The position numbers and the translations under genes were made by a program. A DNA stretch of 30,160 nt, taken from assembly GCA_964246695.1 (NCBI GenBank), contig CAXTSI010000039.1, forward strand, positions 1 through 30,160, written 5' to 3'. Positions 1 to 7,510 of the stretch are shown piece by piece. Numbering within the stretch: position 1 is the stretch's first letter; the number at the start of each line of letters is the position of its first letter. This DNA comes from Stigonema sp964246695 (GTDB lineage Bacteria > Cyanobacteriota > Cyanobacteriia > Cyanobacteriales > Nostocaceae). Below the pieces are notes generated by a model. It did no database searches, was not told the DNA's origin, and worked only from the letters and a program-made list of their open reading frames with translations.

Positions 1-2318
1 GTAGGGGGAGTAGGGGGAGCTTTTTCCTCCCCTACTCCCTCATCTCCCTCATCTCCCCCTACTTTTTTCCTACTCCCCATTCCCTTATTTAGTAAATTAT
101 TTAGCACCATCAAGTTTCCCATTACCGAAGTCCGTAAATCGTGGGAAACGGTGTGCAAAACCACGTCTTTTACCCGGCTTAGTTCTTGGAGTTCGTGCAT
201 TTTCTGCTGTAGTTGCGCTGTACGCTCTTCTACCTGACGTTCCAGATTAGTGTTAAGTTGTGCTAGTTCTTGATAAAGTTGGGCTTGCTGAATGGCGATC
301 GCTACCTGTTCTGACATTTGCTGGAGCAAATCAATTTCCATGTCGGTCCAATAGCGCGGTCCACTGCATTGGTTGGCAATCAACGCACCAAACAATTCCC
401 CGCCTAGTATAATTGGTACAGCCAAGGTAGCCCTTGTGTGAAATTCTTGATACAGTGCTATCAATTGAGGAGATGCTGAAGAATGCGTGATATCTTCAAC
501 TACCCGGACACGATTGATATGAAGTAGTTTTCTCAACTCTAAAATATAAGTTTCATGCTCGGGTCTCCATTCTAAGACAGATGGATATTGCGGATCTACT
601 GATTCGGCAAGAATTTTTGATTGTGCATTGGCATCCCTGAGAGCAACAAAAACCCGGTCTGCTGCCAAAAATTGCCGAACTTCGTTGACGGTAGTGTGGA
701 GAATTTGGTCTAGGTTGAGTGATTGTCGAATGCGTGCTAGAGTTTGAGCCAACAAGCGATCGCGTTTTGCGGAAAGGCGGAGTAATTCTTCCGTCTGCTT
801 GCGTTCAGTAATGTCGTTCATTACACAAACCACACAAGGCTCTCCACCAAGGTTAATCATCTCAGTTGAAAACAGTACTACCTTAGGATCGCCTGACTTT
901 GTGTAAAACTCGGTTTCTAAATTGCGAATAAATCCTTGCTCCTGCAACATCTTTTGCATTCTGGCGCATTCAGAGGAATTGTCCCAAATATTCAACTCTT
1001 TGGGGGTACGACCAATCACTTCTTCGCGATCAAAACCGCTCATCTGGAGATAGGCATCGTTAACATCAACGTAGCGTCCATCTAAGAGCGTCAGGATAGT
1101 AATTGGGTTGGGACTAGAACGAAAAGCTTTGGAAAACTTTTCCTCAGACTCGCGCAATGCAAGTTCTGCTTGTTTGCGTCCTGCGATCTCGTGATTGACT
1201 GCGAGTAAACACGGAACACCATCTAAATGAATAACTTCGGCTGAAAACAGACTCACATGTACCGAACCCGACTTACTACGAAATTCAAATTCTCGGTTGC
1301 GAATGAATCCGTGTGAGTGCAACTCCTGCAGCATCAAAGCGCGATCGCTTTGGTTCACCCATATATTTAACTCAAAAGCAGTACGACCAATCACCTCGTC
1401 TGGCGAATAACCTGAGAGTTTGACAAAACTGTCGTTAACTTCTAAATAACGTCCTTCTTTAATTGTGCTGATGCTAATTGGATTGGGGCTGCAACGAAAA
1501 ACGAGGGCAAACTTTTGGGCAAGATGCTGTAAAGTCAGTTCTGTTTGTTTCCGGTCAGTGATATCCCGCACAATTGCTAAGACTTCGTCTTGCCCACTGA
1601 CTACCAACCGCGACTCGTAATCTCGCATACCCAAAGGTGTTGGTAGCTGATATTCTAAGGAATGCATTCTGCAATCAAAAGTTTTTGCGATCGCCTCAAG
1701 GGTTTTGACTGCAACATCAGGAGGCAATAAATCCCGCAAATTTTTACCAACTATCGAACGATCGTCCATGTGAAGATTTGCTTTCTCACCTTTGAAATCT
1801 AGATACTCGCCGTCGCGGCTGATGCGAAACATCAAATCAGGGATAGCATCTAAAATTGCTTTATACCGTGCCTCACTCTCGCGCAATTTTTCCTCAATAA
1901 GCTTCCGATCTGTAATGTCCATGAACGAACCCACCCAAATAACATCGCCGCCTTCAAGTCGTTCTGGGCGGCTTGCACCCTGAATCCATTTGAGTTTGCC
2001 ACTATATGTGATGATGCGACCTTCCCAATGCCAAGGTACAATCTGGGCACTAGAGGTAGCAACAGATTCTTCAAAGGCTTTGATATCTTGCGGATGAATA
2101 AGTTTATATAGTACCTGAAAGTCTGAGATCGCAACTTCTGGTTCTAATTCATACAGATCTCGACATCCAGAACTGGCATAAAGGACAGACTGGGAACCAT
2201 CTTGCCGCTGAAGGAATTGGAAAATCATTCCTGGCAAGTTGACAGCAATTTTTGAGTGCAGAGGCAATCCTCCTTTTTGAGAATCTAGTATACGCAGTGT
2301 TTTCACAGTTTCATCCAC
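1..2318 (-). CDS. Multi-PAS/GAF sensor histidine kinase, 3' end outside the window
   Basis: Cytoplasmic sensor kinase without visible membrane segments. Reading the minus strand from GTG at 2318 gives about 772 codons without a stop to the edge. An in-frame TAA two codons upstream leaves this GTG as the first possible start. Domains in order: four PAS domains (about residues 18-130, 145-260, 263-385, 386-510; three end in ITDRK/ITERK-type linkers), a phytochrome-like GAF domain (about 525-672), a coiled coil (675-715), then the phosphoacceptor H-box with the motif VSHDLRT and His726. I see no bilin-binding Cys in the GAF, so light sensing is not supported. Directly after the H-box helix (from about residue 741) the sequence turns into Gly/Glu/Lys low complexity encoded by GGGGAGT/GGGGGAGAT-type repeats. 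The ATP-binding domain would lie beyond the window. A disrupted kinase cannot be excluded. Confidence 0.93.
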   Translation of the reverse strand, partial: MDETVKTLRILDSQKGGLPLHSKIAVNLPGMIFQFLQRQDGSQSVLYASSGCRDLYELEPEVAISDFQVLYKLIHPQDIKAFEESVATSSAQIVPWHWEGRIITYSGKLKWIQGASRPERLEGGDVIWVGSFMDITDRKLIEEKLRESEARYKAILDAIPDLMFRISRDGEYLDFKGEKANLHMDDRSIVGKNLRDLLPPDVAVKTLEAIAKTFDCRMHSLEYQLPTPLGMRDYESRLVVSGQDEVLAIVRDITDRKQTELTLQHLAQKFALVFRCSPNPISISTIKEGRYLEVNDSFVKLSGYSPDEVIGRTAFELNIWVNQSDRALMLQELHSHGFIRNREFEFRSKSGSVHVSLFSAEVIHLDGVPCLLAVNHEIAGRKQAELALRESEEKFSKAFRSSPNPITILTLLDGRYVDVNDAYLQMSGFDREEVIGRTPKELNIWDNSSECARMQKMLQEQGFIRNLETEFYTKSGDPKVVLFSTEMINLGGEPCVVCVMNDITERKQTEELLRLSAKRDRLLAQTLARIRQSLNLDQILHTTVNEVRQFLAADRVFVALRDANAQSKILAESVDPQYPSVLEWRPEHETYILELRKLLHINRVRVVEDITHSSASPQLIALYQEFHTRATLAVPIILGGELFGALIANQCSGPRYWTDMEIDLLQQMSEQVAIAIQQAQLYQELAQLNTNLERQVEERTAQLQQKMHELQELSRVKDVVLHTVSHDLRTSVMGNLMVLNNLLNKGMGSRKKVGGDEGDEGVGEEKAPPTPP

Positions 2319-2549
2319 TATTTAACCTTTTTATATACAAGCGACTGGTATATTAAGGAAGTTAATCGCCGCTTAGCAGTCAGCAAGAATATTTTCAGCC
2401 TTTAATCTAAAAGCTGATAGCTTTCCGCTCTTCGCTATTACTTTTAGGGTATATTCCTTCATAACTTATCGCATTCACCCAATTGGATGAACATCTTGCT
2501 CTTAGAACATTTCAGCAACAAGAGTGTATACAGGGCAAGGTCAGACTGA

Positions 2550-2591
2550 CAATTAACAATTAGCAATTAGCAATTAGCAATTAGCAATTAG
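2550..2591. repeat. Heptameric tandem repeat (CAATTAG)5 plus one variant unit
   Basis: One CAATTAA unit followed by five perfect CAATTAG units, in the gap between the divergent kinase and ada genes. Short period-7 repeats of this kind (STRR) are typical of filamentous cyanobacteria. The rest of 2319-2715 shows no gene; it must hold the promoters of both flanking genes, but I cannot place their boxes. Confidence 0.9.
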
Positions 2592-2702
2592 CGCCCCACA
2601 CCCGCCCGGAGAACATTGACACAATTTTGTTTGCAGCGCAAGAATCCGATAGAGTTCTATGGCGCTTGTCGGCTATTCTCAATTCGCAGAGCATTATCTT
2701 TG

Positions 2703-2706
2703 TGGA
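2703..2706 (+). promoter_or_regulatory. Shine-Dalgarno GGAG selecting the ada start
   Basis: GGAG lies 9 nt before ATG 2716. The in-frame ATG at 2659, 19 codons upstream, has no comparable site, and the 2716 start gives 352 aa, close to the 354 aa of E. coli Ada. Confidence 0.6.
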
Positions 2707-2715
2707 GACGACCTA

Positions 2716-3774
2716 ATGGATGAAGACGAATACTGGCAAGCTGTCCTTCACCGAGACAGGCGCTATGAGAGCATGTTCGTCTATGCTGTACGTTCGACCG
2801 GGATCTATTGTCGTCCATCATGCCCGTCGCGTAAACCTCGACGACAGAATGTGCAATTCTTCTCACAACCCCAAGAGGCAGAAAAATCCGGTTTCCGTGC
2901 ATGCCTTCGCTGCTACCCGAACACAAGCTTACCTGATGAACCACACCTTGAACTCATTCAGCAAGTATGTTGTGCGATCGCTCTTACGTTTGACAATCAG
3001 CCAACACTTGCAGAACTAGCGAGTCAGTTCAACATGAGTCCATATTATTTGCAACGTACTTTTAAGCGGATTGTCGGCGTCACACCGCGACAGTATGCCG
3101 ATGCACATCGTCTTCAGAGGTTCAAAATGCAATTAAAGGATGGAGAAAAAGTCGTGAACGCCCTGTATGAAGCGGGCTACGGCTCAAGTAGCAGTCTCTA
3201 TGAACAAGCATCGGCACAGATAGGAATGACACCTACGACTTATCAGCATGGTGGAAAAGCGATGCGTATTGCCTACACCGTCGTCCCATGTCCTCTGGGA
3301 TACTTGCTTGTGGCAACAACAGACAAAGGTATCTGTGCGGTGAAACTAGGCGATCGAGCAGACGATCTCGAACGTATTCTCATCAATGAGTTTCATCAGG
3401 CGCACATTGTACGTGATGACCACACACACAAAGACTGGGTGCAGGCAATCCTCGATTTGATTGCGTCCGGTGAGCCACATCTCGATTTGCCGCTTGATGT
3501 ACGCGGGACTGCATTTCAGAAACAGGTGTGGCAAGCATTACAAAAGATTCCGTATGGCGAAACGCGCACGTATGCTGAGATCGCGGGTGATATCGGTAAG
3601 CCGCTAGCAGTACGCGCAGTCGGGAGTGCTTGCGGCGCTAATCCGACAGCGCTGATTGTACCTTGTCACCGTGTGCTGCGCAGTGATGGCAGTCTTGGTG
3701 GTTATCACTGGGGGATTGAGCGCAAACAAAAGCTGCTAGCACAAGAGTTGAAACTTCGCAAAGATAGTAAGTAG
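2716..3774 (+). CDS. ada: Bifunctional Ada: methylphosphotriester / O6-methylguanine-DNA methyltransferase and AraC-type activator
   Basis: Cytosolic DNA-repair protein of the adaptive response. Its N-domain takes methyl groups from phosphotriesters, which in the family turns it into a transcription activator; its C-domain repairs O6-methylguanine in a suicidal reaction. Visible: zinc/acceptor cysteines C32, C36, C63 and C66 (GIYCRPSC and ACLRC), an AraC helix-turn-helix (about 85-185, with MSPYYLQRTFK), and the C-terminal acceptor motif VPCHRV with C317. Full length at 352 aa compared with 354 aa in E. coli. An ATG 19 codons upstream (2659) is possible but lacks a ribosome site. The gene stands alone with no alkB or alkA beside it. 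It seems richer in GC-ending codons than its neighbours but contains a HIP1 site, so any transfer is not recent. Autoregulation is expected from the family; no operator was identified. Confidence 0.96.
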   Translation: MDEDEYWQAVLHRDRRYESMFVYAVRSTGIYCRPSCPSRKPRRQNVQFFSQPQEAEKSGFRACLRCYPNTSLPDEPHLELIQQVCCAIALTFDNQPTLAELASQFNMSPYYLQRTFKRIVGVTPRQYADAHRLQRFKMQLKDGEKVVNALYEAGYGSSSSLYEQASAQIGMTPTTYQHGGKAMRIAYTVVPCPLGYLLVATTDKGICAVKLGDRADDLERILINEFHQAHIVRDDHTHKDWVQAILDLIASGEPHLDLPLDVRGTAFQKQVWQALQKIPYGETRTYAEIAGDIGKPLAVRAVGSACGANPTALIVPCHRVLRSDGSLGGYHWGIERKQKLLAQELKLRKDSK

Positions 3775-3829
3775 GTCGGTGAGAATAATACAAACTATGT
3801 AAATTTTTGTAAAATTACTTAAAAGGCTT

Positions 3830-3855
3830 GTAGTTGCGCACGAGAGCGCAACTAC
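3830..3855. repeat. Perfect 10-bp hairpin downstream of ada
   Basis: GTAGTTGCGC, a 6-nt loop, then GCGCAACTAC. It lies 56 bp after the ada stop. No T-run follows on either side, so it looks more like a palindromic repeat than a clear intrinsic terminator, although it could stop ada transcripts. Confidence 0.7.
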
Positions 3856-3930
3856 GAACCAATAGACATGGAGTGAAAATTAATTATGCCTTCGTTAAAA
3901 CTTTATGTTGGGGCGAACGGTGAGAGAATG

Positions 3931-4056
3931 TCACATTACTAGATTAACTACAACCCAGTAACTAACAAGCAATAGAAAAACACCTATCCACAAAGTTGCT
4001 TTATTTGGTTCGGGCAGTTTAATGTTTCTTAGTTCAGGCAGCTTAATTTTGTTCAT
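3931..4056 (-). CDS. Possible 41-aa single-pass membrane protein
   Basis: Short minus-strand frame from ATG 4056 to TGA. A charged, proline-containing N-terminus with two KLPE repeats (KIKLPELRNIKLPEP) precedes one hydrophobic helix, about residues 23-40 (LWIGVFLLLVSYW). This topology resembles the very small membrane subunits common in cyanobacteria, but I do not recognise a family. No good ribosome site lies upstream and no partner gene is adjacent. The coherent helix and the coding-like codons support it; chance remains possible. Confidence 0.4.
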   Translation of the reverse strand: MNKIKLPELRNIKLPEPNKATLWIGVFLLLVSYWVVVNLVM

Positions 4057-4318
4057 ACGGCAAATTTATTAAAGACGATTGTTAGTACTTGAGTAAATTG
4101 CAATATGTAGGGATTAGGAAATAGATTATGCCTCTTCCCTACTGGGAGTGCTTCCTTATCAGGGGAAAACTTCAGGCGATCGCGTTTGTTAAATTATTTT
4201 TATTCTAGCGATATCCACAAGCCTTTGGCTGCTTAAGTTACCAAATTTTACATATATCTGCCTATTGGTAGTTAGTAACATTCTAATAATACTACTTGGT
4301 ATAGTTTCCTCTAACTTT
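4057..4318. other. Intergenic stretch with nothing recognised
   Basis: AT-rich sequence between the small membrane ORF and the MITE, with one HIP1-like GGCGATCGCG near 4177. I see no gene, RNA or terminator. With the 290 bp after the MITE it forms the long upstream region of the glycosyltransferase gene. Confidence 0.5.
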
Positions 4319-4328
4319 GGTTATATTC

Positions 4329-4421
4329 CAATACAGTTCAGTTAAGCACCAGATCAGAAACCCGGTTTCTCTTAGAAACCGGGTTTCTTTGCTCCCACCT
4401 ATCCTTAACTGAACCGTATTG
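4329..4421. mobile_element. 93-bp MITE, family A, with intact target duplication
   Basis: Terminal inverted repeats of 18 bp (4329-4346 and 4404-4421, CAATACrGTTCAGTTAAG) differ at one base. The element is flanked by identical 10-bp direct repeats GGTTATATTC (4319-4328 and 4422-4431), a target duplication from transposition. The core is a perfect hairpin with 15-bp arms, AGAAACCCGGTTTCT and its complement around CTT. It is too short for a transposase, so it is non-autonomous. A 10-bp duplication would suit an IS4-type enzyme (inference). A second family member is at 10664-10821. Confidence 0.93.
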
Positions 4422-4711
4422 GGTTATATTCTATTAGAAATAGAACTGCTGAAAATAGTTATTATTCCTTCATTTGTCATCGCTCAATGGAAAGAATAAG
4501 TAGATTTCAATATTCAATAAAGATGATATTTTGGGGTGTAACACAAGTTCATAACCTAGGATAGATGAAAAATATATAAGGGAAGATATAAATTACTTAT
4601 TACAGTCTTACTAATGCAATATTCCAACTTAACCCCGATCTAGAGGAAGTGGATTGAAATGATTATTTCTTTAGTAAGAAAGTAGGCGATTTTATTTAAA
4701 TTTAACTTCTC

Positions 4712-4717
4712 AGGAGG
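4712..4717 (+). promoter_or_regulatory. Strong Shine-Dalgarno AGGAGG of the GT4 gene
   Basis: Consensus AGGAGG lies 6 nt before ATG 4724, the best ribosome site in the window. It fixes the start and suggests efficient translation. Confidence 0.85.
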
Positions 4718-4723
4718 TCTTTT

Positions 4724-5812
4724 ATGCGGATTGCTCAGGTGGCTCCATTATGGGAGAGAGTACCGCCTCCAGCTTATGGTGGCATTGAGTTAGTAGTGGG
4801 GCTGCTAACGGATGAGTTAGTCCGACGTGGACACGAAGTAACGCTCTTTGCATCAGGAGATTCTATTAGTCTGGCAAAACTCGAATCAATTCATCCCCGT
4901 GCCCTACGACTCGATCCAAGTATCAAGGAGTACAACATTTATGAAATGCTACACCTAAGTCGAGTGTATGAGCAAGTAGAAGAGTTTGACATTATTCATT
5001 CTCACATGGGCTGTGCTGCACTACCCTACGCCAAGCTGGTAAAAACTCCCACAGTTCACACGTTGCACGGGATTTTTACTCCTGACAACGAAAAGCTGTT
5101 TAAATTTGCAAAAACTCAACCCTACGTGAGTATTTCTAATGCACAGCGGGAACCAAGGTTAGATCTTAACTGTTTAGCAACAGTCTACAACGGAATAGAT
5201 GTCAGCAGTTATGAGTTTTACGCTCAACCTGACAATCCGCCATACCTAGCATTTTTGGGTCGGATATCTCCAGAGAAGGGAACGCACCTAGCGATCGCCA
5301 TTGCCAAACAAGCAGGCTGGAACTTGAAAATGGCAGGTAAGGTGGATGTCGTTGATGTAGAATACTTTGAAAAAGAAGTCAAACCTCATATTGACGGCAA
5401 GCAAATTGAATATCTAGGTGAAGCAAACCATGCTCAAAAGAATGCATTGATGGGTGGTGCGGTAGCAACTCTCTTCCCCATCACCTGGCGAGAACCGTTT
5501 GGGTTGGTGATGGTTGAATCAATGGCATCTGGTACTCCAGTCATTGCGATGAAACTAGGATCTACAGAAGAGGTGATCGCCCACGGAAAGACGGGTTACC
5601 TGTGTGATAGCTTTAAGGAATGTGTCAGTGCCGTTAGCAAGGTTGCTGAACTAGACCGCCATACCTGTCGTGAACATGTCATGAACCGTTTCAGCGTTCA
5701 GAAAATGACAGATGGCTATGAGGCAGTTTACCAAAAAATTCTGGCTGCGCCATTTGCTCAGAAGAATGGGCATTTTCGCAAGCCTGTTATTGTCGGCAAT
5801 AGCCATAATTAG
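4724..5812 (+). CDS. Glycosyltransferase family 4 (GT-B fold)
   Basis: Soluble or peripheral transferase moving a sugar from a nucleotide-sugar donor onto a polysaccharide, lipid or small acceptor; the substrate is unknown. The N-terminal acceptor half begins MRIAQVAPLWERVPPP with the glycine loop YGGIE at about residues 18-22. The C-terminal donor half has GRISPEKG (about 178-185) and the catalytic/donor EX7E motif E257-PFGLVMV-E265, followed by the family-typical SGTPVIA. Its 362 aa is usual for GT4. It stands alone: a repeat-filled gap of about 375 bp separates it from the SDR gene, so a shared operon is doubtful. Confidence 0.93.
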   Translation: MRIAQVAPLWERVPPPAYGGIELVVGLLTDELVRRGHEVTLFASGDSISLAKLESIHPRALRLDPSIKEYNIYEMLHLSRVYEQVEEFDIIHSHMGCAALPYAKLVKTPTVHTLHGIFTPDNEKLFKFAKTQPYVSISNAQREPRLDLNCLATVYNGIDVSSYEFYAQPDNPPYLAFLGRISPEKGTHLAIAIAKQAGWNLKMAGKVDVVDVEYFEKEVKPHIDGKQIEYLGEANHAQKNALMGGAVATLFPITWREPFGLVMVESMASGTPVIAMKLGSTEEVIAHGKTGYLCDSFKECVSAVSKVAELDRHTCREHVMNRFSVQKMTDGYEAVYQKILAAPFAQKNGHFRKPVIVGNSHN

Positions 5813-5858
5813 ATCGCATGGTCCCTCACCGGATTACTAAATTGGCAACGGATGACTA

Positions 5859-6151
5859 ACGGATGTAACGGATGATTTAACTGTGGGACAACGAACATAG
5901 TGCATCCGCTACATCCGCGATCTCATCCGTTGCTAGTCTGGGCGTGAGACGGATGTAACGGATGATTTAACTGTGGGACAAGTTATATCTTGCACCATTC
6001 TCAACAAGGAGAGAGAAACCGGGTTTCTCAACGAAAAATTAAGGGTTTCAGCTTTAAATATTTGCAAGAAACCCGGTTTCTGGCGGTGGTGCAAGATATC
6101 AGACAACGAACATAGTGCATCCGCTACATCCGCGATCTCATCCGTTGCTAG
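5859..6151. repeat. Tandem duplication of a 78-bp palindromic unit, second copy split by a MITE
   Basis: Copy 1 (5859-5936) and copy 2 (5949-5980 plus 6105-6151) are the same sequence, from ACGGATGTAACGG to CCGTTGCTAG, apart from the 120-bp insertion in copy 2. Both are followed by a similar GCGTGAGA. Copy 1 with its left flank is itself an imperfect palindrome: CAACGGATGA at 5846 pairs with TCATCCGTTG ending at 5932. The block fills the GT4-SDR gap. Confidence 0.9.
5982..6101. mobile_element. 120-bp MITE, family B, inserted into a duplicated repeat
   Basis: Terminal inverted repeats share ATATCTTGCACCA. The direct repeat GACAA flanks the element (5977-5981, 6102-6106), and the uninterrupted site survives as GGGACAACG in copy 1 of the tandem repeat, so both ends can be read directly. 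Inside it carries inverted GAAACCGGGTTTC blocks, also seen in the family A core at 4329-4421. The other copy is at 19367-19483. It lacks stop codons in one frame and so falsely lengthens the following gene. Confidence 0.92.
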
Positions 6152-6188
6152 ACAGGCGCGTGAGATTCAATCATATTTAGGTACACTT

Positions 6189-7031
6189 ATGAGTTCTGTG
6201 GGAATGTCAGTTGAGGATTTGGTGCTTGTTTCAGGTGCTACTGGTGGAGTAGGGCAGCTTGTGGTAGGCGATCTGCTAAACAAAGGCTTTAAAGTTCGTA
6301 TCCTGACTCGCAATACTGCAAAAGCCCAAAGAATGTTTAATGACAGAGTAGAAATTGCCGTCGGTGATGTGCGCGACGCGATCGCACTCCCAGCAGCAAT
6401 GCAAGATATTACCTACATCATATGTTGTACTGGGACTACTGCTTTTCCCTCTACTCGATGGGAGTTTGACCAAACTCCTAACTTGATTGAATGGGTTCAT
6501 CTGTTTCTTGATCCCAAATATAGTCAAGCAAAAGCCAAGAATAGTCCTGACTCGGTTGATGCAAAAGGTGTTACCAACTTAGTAGCAGCCGCACCTCTCA
6601 ATCTCAAGCGGTTTGTTTTCGTGTCTTCGGTCGGAATTCTCCGCAAGGACAAACTTCCTTTTAGCATTCTCAATGCGTTCGGCGTACTTGATGCCAAACA
6701 CAAGGGCGAGTCAGCCATCATTAGTTCAGGATTACCCTACACTATTATCCGCCCCGGACGCCTCATCGATGGTCCCTATACCTCATACGACCTCAATACT
6801 TTGTTGAAAGCAAAAACAGAGGGCAAGTTTGGTGTGGTATTAGGCACGGGTGATCAACTGTCAGGTGATGCCAGCCGCATTGACGTGGCAGCAGCTTGTG
6901 TAGAATGCATTCAAAACCCATCTTGTCAAGGGCAAGTTTTTGAACTGGTAAACCAGGGTCCGAGACCGTCGATGATTGACTGGGAAACACTTTTTTCCAA
7001 CTTAGGCAAAACCCATACCTCCGGTTCATAA
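6189..7031 (+). CDS. Atypical short-chain dehydrogenase (NAD(P)-binding, Ycf39/NmrA-like)
   Basis: Rossmann-fold protein with the dinucleotide motif GATGGVG at residues 16-22, followed by LTRNTAKA (cofactor selection) and a downstream FVFVSSVG strand. The SDR YxxxK pair is not evident, so this is an atypical SDR that may be an oxidoreductase, or a binding/assembly factor like Ycf39. The substrate is unknown. The frame stays open upstream to GTG 5973, but those codons are MITE and duplicated repeat, so I start at ATG 6189 (280 aa); ATG 6204 (275 aa) is equally plausible because the Rossmann strand begins right after it. Ribosome sites are weak at both. It ends in a short, probably variable tail after the NLGK segment. 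Confidence 0.85.
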   Translation: MSSVGMSVEDLVLVSGATGGVGQLVVGDLLNKGFKVRILTRNTAKAQRMFNDRVEIAVGDVRDAIALPAAMQDITYIICCTGTTAFPSTRWEFDQTPNLIEWVHLFLDPKYSQAKAKNSPDSVDAKGVTNLVAAAPLNLKRFVFVSSVGILRKDKLPFSILNAFGVLDAKHKGESAIISSGLPYTIIRPGRLIDGPYTSYDLNTLLKAKTEGKFGVVLGTGDQLSGDASRIDVAAACVECIQNPSCQGQVFELVNQGPRPSMIDWETLFSNLGKTHTSGS

Positions 7032-7072
7032 ACCGTAGGGGCGGGGTCCCCCCGCCCTCACAATGTGGTCAA
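7032..7072. repeat. GC-rich palindrome, repeat family C fragment
   Basis: GGGCGGGG (7039-7046) pairs with CCCCGCCC (7050-7057), followed by CTCACAATGTGGTC. The same ACCGTAGGGGCG..ACAATGTGGTC pattern recurs, inverted, at 16275-16333 and 24180-24235. It directly follows the SDR stop and may end its transcript, but there is no T-run. Confidence 0.75.
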
Positions 7073-7083
7073 CCCCTACGTTC

Positions 7084-7111
7084 AATTAAAAATTAAAAAT
7101 TAAAAATTATT
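7084..7111. repeat. Heptameric repeat (AATTAAA)3 plus a variant unit
   Basis: Period-7 tract AATTAAA x3 plus AATTATT, just downstream of the family C palindrome and between two convergent genes. Next to it lies CCCCACGCATAAATGCG (from 7116), a palindromic motif that recurs with one change near 19571. Confidence 0.85.
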
Positions 7112-7179
7112 AATCCCCACGCATAAATGCGTTCGGTTGAATAGGGACGACGCACTGCACACGAATAATTTATTTGATT

Positions 7180-7380
7180 TTACTCAAAACCTAAAATCAG
7201 GCTATAAGGCCATGTCAAAGCCCCTATCAAGCAACCAGCTATTGTGACTACTTTTGCAGCCCAAACTATTGGAAAATTCGCGTATTCGTCGAATTTCTGA
7301 AATTCTTGCCTGAGTCGAAGCCATTCGATGACGACTCCCAAAAGATAAGAAACCAATGCGATCGATAACCAAATTGACAT
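7180..7380 (-). CDS. Small two-helix membrane protein (66 aa)
   Basis: Starts MSIWLSIALVSYLLGVVIEW, a hydrophobic helix at about residues 2-19. A charged loop (LRLRQEFQKFDEYANF) and a second helix (about 38-60) follow. GGAGAG about 9 nt before ATG 7380 supports this start and frame over the competing 82-aa frame 7202-7450, which has no such site. It lies 130 bp downstream of the DHA2 exporter in the same direction and could be a late gene of that unit. I do not recognise a family. Confidence 0.62.
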   Translation of the reverse strand: MSIWLSIALVSYLLGVVIEWLRLRQEFQKFDEYANFPIVWAAKVVTIAGCLIGALTWPYSLILGFE

Positions 7381-7510
7381 ATGAGTTTCTCTCCGTTATT
7401 TCTTGTTGACATACATAGGTATTAGTGGAGAGAGAAGCCAACTTATGCATTTTACTTATTTTAACACCTCGTTAGGGGCTGTACTAACAAAGGAAATAAG
7501 GCTATGGAAA

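Noticed and set aside
300..745. Bilin-binding (phytochrome/CBCR) GAF domain
   Set aside because: The domain is phytochrome-like in its C-terminal half, but no Cys is found at the chromophore position.
2550..2591. CRISPR-like array
   Set aside because: The units are contiguous 7-mers without spacers; the same holds for the other heptad tracts.
3886..3942. 18-codon plus-strand frame after ada
   Set aside because: Too short, no ribosome site, and overlaps the end of the small membrane ORF.
5973..6188. Upstream part of the 352-aa SDR reading frame as real protein
   Set aside because: It consists of a MITE and a duplicated repeat; the SDR fold begins after 6204.
7202..7450. 82-aa minus-strand frame overlapping the 66-aa membrane protein
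   Set aside because: No ribosome site; the overlapping frame has GGAGAG at proper distance and a coherent two-helix product.
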